Assembly (NCBI RefSeq): GCF_002939945.1
Contig: NZ_MDEB01000001.1
Location: 1,167,606 to 1,231,605 of the forward strand
Direction of reading: 5' to 3'
Origin: Xanthomonas arboricola pv. populi
GTDB lineage: Bacteria; Pseudomonadota; Gammaproteobacteria; Xanthomonadales; Xanthomonadaceae
Length of the DNA stretch: 64,000 nt
The notes under the pieces: model-generated
Told to the model about the DNA's origin: nothing
What the model saw: only the letters and a program-made list of their open reading frames with translations
Databases searched by the model: none
In this document: in pieces, positions 46,487 through 53,342 of the stretch
How positions within the stretch are numbered: position 1 is the stretch's first letter
How the letters are laid out: every line of letters starts with the position of its first letter
Made by a program: the position numbers and the translations under genes

Positions 46487-47103
46487 TGCGCCTTGCCCGC
46501 GGTCTTGTTGATCGAATGGATGAAGGCGAGCAGTTTCTCCGTATCGCCCGGCTTGAGCACCGGCGCGAATGGTGGCATCTGCCCGACCACTTTCTCATGC
46601 CCGACACGGGTCTTGCCGTGGGTGATCATCGCCGCGGTGCCCTCGCTGATCAGCGTACGCAAGGTGTCGTCGTCGCTGCCGTAGACCCAGATGTCGTTGG
46701 TCAACGGCGGGCACATGCCGCCGCCACCGGTGCCGCCGTGACAGGCATTGCAGCCGGCCGAGAAATAGATCTTCTTGCCTTCGGCGATCAGTTCGGGAGT
46801 GACCTTGACCTCCGGCCCCTTCGGGATCGGCACCACAGTGGCGGGCGCTGCGGGCGGGGTGGACGGATCCGGTGCAGGCCCCGCGGCCGGGTTGGGCACC
46901 CCGGCGGTCGCCGCTGCGGGCGCAGCTGCAGGCGAGGCGCTGCCGGTGGCCGGCGCAGGCGTGCCGGCAGCCGGCGGAGCGGCGGCCTCGGACGCGGGCG
47001 GCGGTGCCTCCTTGCCGCAGGCGGCCAGCAGCATGCTGAGCAGCACCGCGCACAACGGCGCGCGGACGGAACGATCGAAACAACCCACGGTGGACTTGCG
47101 CAT
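46483..47103 (-). CDS. Lipoprotein cytochrome c, probable XoxF electron acceptor
   Basis: The 206-residue protein has a lipobox (LLAAC, Cys 29), about 60 residues of Ala/Pro-rich linker and one cytochrome c domain with the heme site CNACH (about 118-122) and a likely axial Met in GQMPPFAP near 175. In XoxF systems a dedicated cytochrome (XoxG) takes electrons from PQQH2; this one differs in being lipid-anchored. The start is 61 bases after the ankyrin-fusion gene. It is coupled to the YVTN gene downstream. Confidence 0.87.
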   Translation of the reverse strand: MRKSTVGCFDRSVRAPLCAVLLSMLLAACGKEAPPPASEAAAPPAAGTPAPATGSASPAAAPAAATAGVPNPAAGPAPDPSTPPAAPATVVPIPKGPEVKVTPELIAEGKKIYFSAGCNACHGGTGGGGMCPPLTNDIWVYGSDDDTLRTLISEGTAAMITHGKTRVGHEKVVGQMPPFAPVLKPGDTEKLLAFIHSINKTAGKAQ

Positions 47104-47164
47104 GAACGAACCTTTCTGATCGGAGGGAACACCGCGCACCCCGTGCACGCGGCGGGTGACACAG

Positions 47165-48928
47165 TCATTGCCGGGATGGGCGCTTGGCCTCGGTGAGCAA
47201 CGTGGCCAGCGCGCTATCGCCGCGCGCCTGCGCCAATGCGGCGGCGGTCTTGCCGTCGCGATTGCGTGCGGAAGCGTCGGCACCGGCTGCCAGCAAGCGC
47301 CTGGCCATCGTCTCGCGCCCGGCCGCGGCGGCCAGCATCAATGCGGTGACGCCAGCCTGATTCGCGTGGCCGACCTCGGCACCGCCTGCCAGCACCGCAT
47401 CGAGAATTTCCGGGTCGTCGCGCGCCACTGCAAACATCACCGGGGTGAAGCCGGTGGGATTGGCACGCCGCACGTTCGCCCCCGCCTTCAGCAATGCCTG
47501 CACCACGCCGACATCGGCGTAGGACACCGCCAGCTCCAGCGCGCTCCAGCCATCGCCGGAGACGGTGTCCACCGGCGCACGCTTGCCGAGCAACCTGGCC
47601 ACACTGTCGGCATCGTTGGCCCAGGCCGCCTTCATCAATGCGGTCCAGCCGCTGGCATCGCGTGCATCCAAAGCTGCACCGGCATCGAGCAACAAACCGA
47701 CCAGGTCCGGTTCCTGATTGCGGATGGCCTGATGCAGCGGCGGCTCGCCGAGCAGGTTGGGACGATTGGCATCGGCGCCATGCCGCAACAACCACGCCGC
47801 ACGCACGCCATCGCCGGCATCCAGCGCATGCGCCAGCTCCTGGTTCGGGTCGGCACCGTCGGCGATGCGCAGTTGCAGCTGCGCCAGTTCCTGCGACGAC
47901 GCGGCCGGGCTCGGCGCTTTCGACGCTGGCGTCGGCGTCGCATACGGCCCGTGCGATGCCAGATCGCCGGCCACCACGCAGTCGCTACACCGCACCAGCG
48001 GCACGTGGTAACTGCGCAGGATCTGCGCGATCTTTGCCGCGCTCTGTTGCATGGCCGCGTTCAACGCATCGCGCAGGTCCGCGTTCTTGCGCGACACTGC
48101 CCACGCCATCGAGTATTCCAATACCGAATCGTCGATGGTGTTGAGCTGCACCACGCCCAGCCCGCTGCGTTGCGCGTAATAACCGGCCACCGGGCCCCAG
48201 GATTCGGCCGCATCCAGTTCGTTGGCGGCGACGCGTTCGACCAGCTTGCCGGGATGTTCTTCCGGCGCGGTGGCCGAGTCGTAGAACAGGTACTGCACAT
48301 CGCCGCTGATGCCGTGCTCGTATAACGCCTGGCGTGCGGGCGAGCTCTGGAATACGCCGAGCCGCAGCTTTTTCAGCCCCGGGTCGTCCAGCGATGTCGG
48401 TACAAGATCCAGACCCTTGCGCGTCACCAGCACGTAGGCCGAGCGATACAGCGGGCGCGTGGTCAGGCCTTGCTCGAAATCGCTGTTGAGATCCATCAGC
48501 ACATCGCAGCGGCCGGCATTGATCGTGCTGCGTGCCAGCCCGCGTTGGTAGTAGGTGCGCCACTCGTATTCCAGGCGCCGGCCCATGGCATCGGCCACGA
48601 CCTGCGCGATCTTGTTTTGGAAACCGTCGCCAGCCTTGTTGGACAGCGGCATGTTGCCCGGGTCGGCGCAGACCCGCAGCACATGCGGGTCGGGCGCAGG
48701 CGGCGGGGCATTCGCCGCGACCGGTGCCGCAGTGGATGCAGCCGCCGCAGTAGGCGCCGCATCGGAATGAGAAGCGCGAGCCGTCGGTGAGGACGGCTCG
48801 CGGGTGCAACCTGCGGCGACGAGTCCGAGGCTGCAAACCACCAGCACCCGACACAGCTGCCGGTGCATGCCACGCGCACCGGCGGCGAACTGCCGGTGCG
48901 CGCGTCCAACGCCGTGCCTGGAGCTCAT
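47165..48928 (-). CDS. XoxJ-like binding protein fused to ankyrin repeats
   Basis: The 587-residue protein has a lipoprotein-like signal (LGLVAAGC, Cys near 41), a Ser/Ala/Pro linker, a periplasmic binding domain at about 82-330 (LRVCADPGNMPLSNKAGDGF, TTRPLYRSAYVLVTR) that matches the quinoprotein-associated solute-binding family (MoxJ/XoxJ), and then about six ankyrin repeats at 350-580 (NLLGEPPLHQAIRNQEPDL, TGFTPVMFAVARDDPEIL). XoxJ is thought to help activate XoxF; the ankyrin tail is an unusual addition. ATG 48928 overlaps the dehydrogenase stop (ATGA); an ATG 20 codons later is possible. Confidence 0.88.
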   Translation of the reverse strand: MSSRHGVGRAHRQFAAGARGMHRQLCRVLVVCSLGLVAAGCTREPSSPTARASHSDAAPTAAAASTAAPVAANAPPPAPDPHVLRVCADPGNMPLSNKAGDGFQNKIAQVVADAMGRRLEYEWRTYYQRGLARSTINAGRCDVLMDLNSDFEQGLTTRPLYRSAYVLVTRKGLDLVPTSLDDPGLKKLRLGVFQSSPARQALYEHGISGDVQYLFYDSATAPEEHPGKLVERVAANELDAAESWGPVAGYYAQRSGLGVVQLNTIDDSVLEYSMAWAVSRKNADLRDALNAAMQQSAAKIAQILRSYHVPLVRCSDCVVAGDLASHGPYATPTPASKAPSPAASSQELAQLQLRIADGADPNQELAHALDAGDGVRAAWLLRHGADANRPNLLGEPPLHQAIRNQEPDLVGLLLDAGAALDARDASGWTALMKAAWANDADSVARLLGKRAPVDTVSGDGWSALELAVSYADVGVVQALLKAGANVRRANPTGFTPVMFAVARDDPEILDAVLAGGAEVGHANQAGVTALMLAAAAGRETMARRLLAAGADASARNRDGKTAAALAQARGDSALATLLTEAKRPSRQ

Positions 48929-50940
48929 CGTGCCGTCTTCGCGACGGCGTTGGCGGCGCCGCCGCCTGCCGCTGCAGTGGCGGTGGTACCGGCGGTCACG
49001 GTCTTGCCCGCACCATCGATACGGAAGGTATGCACCATGCCGCCGAGCGGGATCTTGTCGAAGCCGGCGCCGAACGCCAGCCCCGCAGCCCCCAGGGCGC
49101 CATACGGATCGGACGGATCCAGACCTGCGGCCACCGGCAGGCCGATCCAGCCGCCGATGCCGGAGAACACCGCCACGTACTGGTGCCCATTGGCCTTGTA
49201 GGCGATCGGGTTGCCGATGATGCCGGAGGGCAGTTTCATCTCCCACAACTTCTTGCCGGTGTCCTTGTCCACCGCACGGAACCAGCCATCCAGCGTGCCG
49301 TAGAACACCAGCCCGCCGTCGGTGACCAGGGTGCCGCTCCATACCGGGAACTTCTCCCTGATCTCCCACTTGGACTTGCCTTCCACCACATCGAAGGCCT
49401 TGACGATGCCCAGCGCACCCGGCTCATTGGGTTTCATCATCACGTTGGCGAACACGTACGGCAGGCCCATCATGGTGTTGCCGCGTTCCTGCGGCTCCAG
49501 TTCCATATGCCAGTTGTTGGTGCCGCAGAAGAACACTGCCGCATTGGCCGGATCCACCGAGCACGGCTGCTGGTCCTTGCCGCCCATGGCCGAGGGAAAT
49601 GCCTGCACTTTCTTGCCGCGTTCCAGCGGCGAATGCGCGGCCACCTTGACCGGGCGGCCGGTCTTCATGTCGATGCGTTCGGCCCAGTTGGCCGGCACGA
49701 ACTTGTGCGCGCGCAGCAAGGTGCCGTCGCGACGATCGAGCACGTAGGCAAAGCCGTTGCGATCGAACTGCACTACCGACGGAACCTGCTTGCCGTCGAT
49801 GGTCAGATCGACCAGGATCGGCTCGTTGATGCCGTCGTAATCCCACTGGTCGAACGGCGTCTTCTGGTAGCCCCACACCGCTTCGCCGGTATCGATCTTG
49901 CGCGCGAACAAGGTCATCGACCACTTGTTGTCATGTTCGCCGTTGTTGCATTCCTCATGCGAGGTCTTGCCGCAGCGATACGACGGGCTCCACAGGCCGG
50001 GATTGCCGGTGCCGTAGTAGAGCAGTTTCAACTTCGGGTCGTAGCTGTACCAGCCCCAGGCCGCACCGCCGCCACGCTTCCATTCGTCGTTGGGAAAGGT
50101 CTTGACGCCCAGATCGCCGAGCTGACCGTGCTGCGGATTGGCCTTGTTGAAATCCGCACCCAGGCAGATCGCCTTGTCGGTGCCGGCGGCAGCGCAGGAC
50201 CAGGACTGCTTGCCATCGGCCAGGTTGTAGGCAGCGACACGACCAAGCACGCCGAACTCGTTGCCGCTGATGCCGGCCACCACTTTGCCATCGGCGATGA
50301 TCGGCGCCATGGTGATGGTCTCGCCCTTGTCCGGGTGCGCGAGTTTCTGCTTCCACACTTCCTTGCCGGTCTTGGCATCGAGTGCGATCACATCGCCGCT
50401 CAGGCTGCCGAACACCAGCTTGCCATCGGCATACGAGGCGCCGCGGTTGACCGTATCGCAGCACGCCACCGCGACCGAGCGCTCGTCCTGCTGCGGGGTG
50501 TACTTCCACAGCACCTTGCCGCCGTCGTCCTGCGCCGCCAGGTCGATGGCGAACACATTGTTCGGATACGCGCTGACCATGTACATGACGCTGCCGATCA
50601 CCAGCGGCTGGCCTTCGTGGCCGCGCGTGGCATCGGTCTTCATTTCCCACGCCATCTTCAGATTCTTGACGTTGTCGCGATTGATCTCGGCCAGCGGGCT
50701 GTGCCGGGTGAGCGCGAAGTCGCGCCCGATGCCGCCCCAGTTGTCCGGATTGCCGGCATTGGCGGTGAACTCGCTATCGGTATCGACCACGGCGGCCGCC
50801 GGCGCGGCGGCGGGAGTGGCGGCCGGTGCAGGCGTTGTCGTTTCCGTAGCGGCGTCTTTCTTACAGCCGGCCAACGCGGCGCTCAGCGCAAGCATGAGCA
50901 GCACGCTGCTGCGCAGGCTGCGACAGGAAGATTGGTGCAT
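48925..50940 (-). CDS. xoxF: XoxF-type PQQ-dependent alcohol dehydrogenase, lipoprotein
   Basis: The 671-residue protein is an eight-bladed quinoprotein of the methanol dehydrogenase family: adjacent cysteines C160-C161 (VACCDTVNRG), the W-motifs, and the active-site segment DQWDYDG with catalytic D367 and an extra acidic residue D369. That second Asp marks lanthanide-dependent (XoxF/ExaF) enzymes; calcium-type MxaF has Ala there. An N-terminal lipobox (LAGC, Cys 26) is unusual, as such enzymes are normally soluble. It oxidises methanol or small alcohols in the periplasm and passes electrons to a cytochrome. A near-consensus -24/-12 promoter lies 110-125 bases upstream of its start, and the gene heads a six-gene operon. 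Confidence 0.9.
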   Translation of the reverse strand: MHQSSCRSLRSSVLLMLALSAALAGCKKDAATETTTPAPAATPAAAPAAAVVDTDSEFTANAGNPDNWGGIGRDFALTRHSPLAEINRDNVKNLKMAWEMKTDATRGHEGQPLVIGSVMYMVSAYPNNVFAIDLAAQDDGGKVLWKYTPQQDERSVAVACCDTVNRGASYADGKLVFGSLSGDVIALDAKTGKEVWKQKLAHPDKGETITMAPIIADGKVVAGISGNEFGVLGRVAAYNLADGKQSWSCAAAGTDKAICLGADFNKANPQHGQLGDLGVKTFPNDEWKRGGGAAWGWYSYDPKLKLLYYGTGNPGLWSPSYRCGKTSHEECNNGEHDNKWSMTLFARKIDTGEAVWGYQKTPFDQWDYDGINEPILVDLTIDGKQVPSVVQFDRNGFAYVLDRRDGTLLRAHKFVPANWAERIDMKTGRPVKVAAHSPLERGKKVQAFPSAMGGKDQQPCSVDPANAAVFFCGTNNWHMELEPQERGNTMMGLPYVFANVMMKPNEPGALGIVKAFDVVEGKSKWEIREKFPVWSGTLVTDGGLVFYGTLDGWFRAVDKDTGKKLWEMKLPSGIIGNPIAYKANGHQYVAVFSGIGGWIGLPVAAGLDPSDPYGALGAAGLAFGAGFDKIPLGGMVHTFRIDGAGKTVTAGTTATAAAGGGAANAVAKTAR

Positions 50941-51048
50941 ATACGTCTACCCCTCTCGATTGAACAACCAGTCGGTTGAAACATCCCGCGGCGCAGGCGT
51001 TGCACCCGCCAGTTGCGTCGCGGACGTCGGAAACGTCGAGAGGGAAAG

Positions 51049-51064
51049 AGCAAGCGCCATGCCA
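51049..51064 (-). promoter_or_regulatory. Sigma-54 (-24/-12) promoter upstream of xoxF
   Basis: On the minus strand the bases TGGCATGGCGCTTGCT match the RpoN consensus TGGCACG-N4-TTGCW at all fixed positions but one (T for C). The GG and GC doublets are ten bases apart, as required. Transcription would start near 51039, about 100 bases before the xoxF ATG. Confidence 0.8.
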
Positions 51065-51195
51065 GCGCGCTGATGCGATGCACCATGCCGGGGCAGTGGG
51101 GGTTTGCTGTGATGGCAGTCGCTTGCGCCAGGTGCACTGTCACGCTTCTGGCACAGTTTGCGCCGGGCGTGCTGTGACATTGGTGGCGCAGCTTT

Positions 51196-51241
51196 GCCTT
51201 CTCCCGCCGGGAGACGGTGCCCAAAGGGCGGATGAGGGTAC
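51196..51241. repeat. Palindromic repeat, copy of the 39.46-kb element
   Basis: A CTTCTCCCG/CGGGAGA hairpin followed by GGTGCCC and GGGCGGATGAGGGTACG, nearly identical to 39463-39509. Confidence 0.85.
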
Positions 51242-51440
51242 GGCGTCGACAGCGGTGTAAGGTCTGGCGTAGGTTGGCGTGTGGCGAAAAATTCAGCAGC
51301 TCTCAGGCCCTTCGGGCGCAAGGTATTTCCCTCCAATGCGCTGACGGTGCCTCAATCGTCCTCGTCATCCAACGACACGCGTTTAGCCACGCATCGCTAT
51401 CCATCCTTCCGCACTCGTCGCCTACTCGCGAAACGTCACG

Positions 51441-52055
51441 CTAGCCGTCCCACTGCGCCAGCAACTGCGTGCAATCCTGCAACCGCCAGTCGGCAAGTCC
51501 CGGCCACGGATCGCCGGGCGTATTGACCAGCACGGTGCAGGCACCGGCTGCACGACCACAGGCCAGGTCGTTGTGGTGATCGCCGACCATGACCAGTGCT
51601 GCACCGTCCACCGCCCAGCGTCGTGCGAAGTACTGCAGGCCGTCGGGTGCGGGTTTGGGGGCGGCTTCATCACGGCCGACGATGTCGTCCCAGGCGAATG
51701 CATCGTGCAGGCCGATCGCCTGCAATGTCACCTGTGCCAATGCGCGCGCGTTGCGGGTCAGCATGCCGAGCCGGCATCCGGCTGCCTGCAACGCGCGCAC
51801 CAATGCCACTGCGCCCGGTGCGGGCCGTGCGGTCTGCGCGAGTTCACGCTCGTGCTCTAGCAACCAGGCGTGTCTGGCTGCGGCCTGGTCGGCCGGCAGC
51901 GATGCCAGGTGATGCAGGATGTCCGCCTCGGGCGGAATGTCCAACGCACGCCGGATCAACGCGAAATCATGCACGGCTTCGGTCAGCGTGCCGTCCATGT
52001 CGAACACCCAATGGCGGTAACCGGACAACGCGGGAGAGATCTGTGTGATGGCCAT
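51441..52055 (-). CDS. HAD-superfamily phosphatase
   Basis: The 204-residue protein has the HAD motifs: I, FDMDGTLTE (both Asp); II, MLTRNAR; III, KPAPDGL; IV, VGDHHND. A helical cap lies between I and II, as in phosphoglycolate-phosphatase-like or beta-phosphoglucomutase-like members. The exact substrate is unknown. The start may be ATG 52055 or the ATG nine bases earlier. Isolated between the xoxF upstream region and a lipoprotein gene. Confidence 0.87.
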   Translation of the reverse strand: MAITQISPALSGYRHWVFDMDGTLTEAVHDFALIRRALDIPPEADILHHLASLPADQAAARHAWLLEHERELAQTARPAPGAVALVRALQAAGCRLGMLTRNARALAQVTLQAIGLHDAFAWDDIVGRDEAAPKPAPDGLQYFARRWAVDGAALVMVGDHHNDLACGRAAGACTVLVNTPGDPWPGLADWRLQDCTQLLAQWDG

Positions 52056-52212
52056 ACCGTCCATACGTGCGAAGACTCGAGAGATGGTTGACGCAACACC
52101 GCAAGCCTCATCAGGTGAACGCATACCTCGCACACTCACCCGAAAGGACGGCACTCCATGCCGATGCAGTACACCGGCTGCGCGCCTGGTGCCGTGCAGC
52201 CGGCGGTCGTGC

Positions 52213-52932
52213 CTACTTCCAGCCAGGCATCTGGGTGGTCTCCAGGCCGCCCACGTCGAACTCTGCCGTGCGCGTGCCGCCGGCTTTCACCGGGAACGCG
52301 ATGCTGATGCGCTTGGCATTGCGCACCAGCTTCCACAGCGCCTTGTCGTCGTCGATGAACATCGCGATCGCTTCATCGGTGTCGGGGCGGTGCGCGGCCA
52401 TCGCGCGTGGTGCGCCACCATCGGCCGAGACCTGCACCTTGCAGCCGCCATAGCAGTTGAAGTCGCCGGCCTTGAGCACCAGATAGCTGTGGCGCTTCCA
52501 CTGCGGGTGATCGCGGAACACCAGGCTGACCGGCTTGGGGCCGCTGCCGTCGACATCCACACGGTTCTTGGCCTCGATCATCGCCGAGCGCTGCGTGCCG
52601 CCCTTGGCCGGCACTTGCGAGTACTGCCACAACGCCTGCATGCGGCGTAGTTCACGCGCCTGTTCGCCCTTGGCCTTGATGTCGGCATAACCGGGCTCGA
52701 TGCGTGTGGCCGCCGCCGTGCCCGGGAAACCTTCCAGCACCGCAGCGCCATGCGCACGCGCCATGTCCCAGTTCCCGGCCTTCACCGCCTCGTCGTATTG
52801 CTTGGCGAGTGCATCGGCCTCGTGTTCTTTGGCTTGCGCCTGCGCGGTTTCCTGCGCCTGGCGTTGCGCCTCGCGATCAGTACAGCCACTCACTGCAGCG
52901 ACGCACAAGGCCGCGCTCAGCAGATACTTCAT
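52213..52932 (-). CDS. Lipoprotein of unknown function
   Basis: The 239-residue protein has a lipobox (VSGC, Cys near residue 17), a charged Gln/Ala/Glu-rich helix (about 20-50), and a folded part with a small Cys-containing segment FNCYGGCKVQV and RPDTDEAIAMFIDDDKALWKLV. I do not recognise the family. It probably sits in the outer or inner membrane facing the periplasm. No strong operon partner: the HAD gene follows after 157 bases. Confidence 0.72.
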   Translation of the reverse strand: MKYLLSAALCVAAVSGCTDREAQRQAQETAQAQAKEHEADALAKQYDEAVKAGNWDMARAHGAAVLEGFPGTAAATRIEPGYADIKAKGEQARELRRMQALWQYSQVPAKGGTQRSAMIEAKNRVDVDGSGPKPVSLVFRDHPQWKRHSYLVLKAGDFNCYGGCKVQVSADGGAPRAMAAHRPDTDEAIAMFIDDDKALWKLVRNAKRISIAFPVKAGGTRTAEFDVGGLETTQMPGWK

Positions 52933-53342
52933 CGTCGACTCCGGAATGCATGAAAAGCAGCGGCAACGATACCAGCCTGCCCGCATGACCCGCGATCAAA
53001 CCGCCGCACACCGTAGGAGCGCACCCGGGCGCGACGGGGCTTCACCGGGAAAGCCCTGTCGCGCCCGGGTGCGCTCCTACGACAGTGATTGCAGGGCACG
53101 GTGCGGCGCTGCAAGCGGCGGGAGGGCGTGCACCCGGGCGCGATGGGGCTCCGCCGGGAAAGCCCTGTCGCGCCCGGGTGCACTCCTACGACAGTGATTG
53201 CGGGGCACGGTGCGGCGCTGCAAGCGGCGGGAGGGCGTGGGGCTCCACCGGGAAAGCCCCTGTCGCGCCCGGGTGCGCTCCTACGGCGGCGATTGCAGCG
53301 ATGGAAGCGGCGGGAGGGCATCTGCAACGCCCTCGCCCGCCA
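52933..53342. other. Intergenic region made mostly of palindromic repeats
   Basis: No gene is seen. Three palindromic units occupy 53013-53284; about 60 bases on each side are plain spacer. This space separates the lipoprotein gene from the M1 peptidase gene. Confidence 0.7.
53013..53284. repeat. Three tandem REP-like palindromes
   Basis: Unit 1 (53013-53080) is a near-perfect inverted repeat with arms GTAGGAGCGCACCCGGGCGC. Units 2 (53126-53189) and 3 (53230-53284, left arm shortened) are variants, separated by a repeated spacer of about 45 bases (gattgcagggcacggtgcgg type). No transposase or RAYT gene is nearby. Confidence 0.88.

Larger units (their letters stand above)
50941..51440. other. 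500-base region upstream of xoxF
   Basis: Contains the sigma-54-type promoter of xoxF (51049-51064), possible enhancer half-sites (CTGTGA at 51107 and 51172, TGTCAC at 51138, GTGACA at 51174), and a palindromic repeat (51196-51241). The last 200 bases show no gene. Confidence 0.65.

Noticed and set aside
51149-51164. Second sigma-54-like motif (TGGCAC..TTGC) on the plus strand upstream of xoxF
   Set aside because: GG and GC are only eight bases apart instead of ten and it points away from xoxF.
53013-53284. Possible CRISPR array
   Set aside because: Repeats are long palindromes, spacers are the same sequence, and no cas gene is present.
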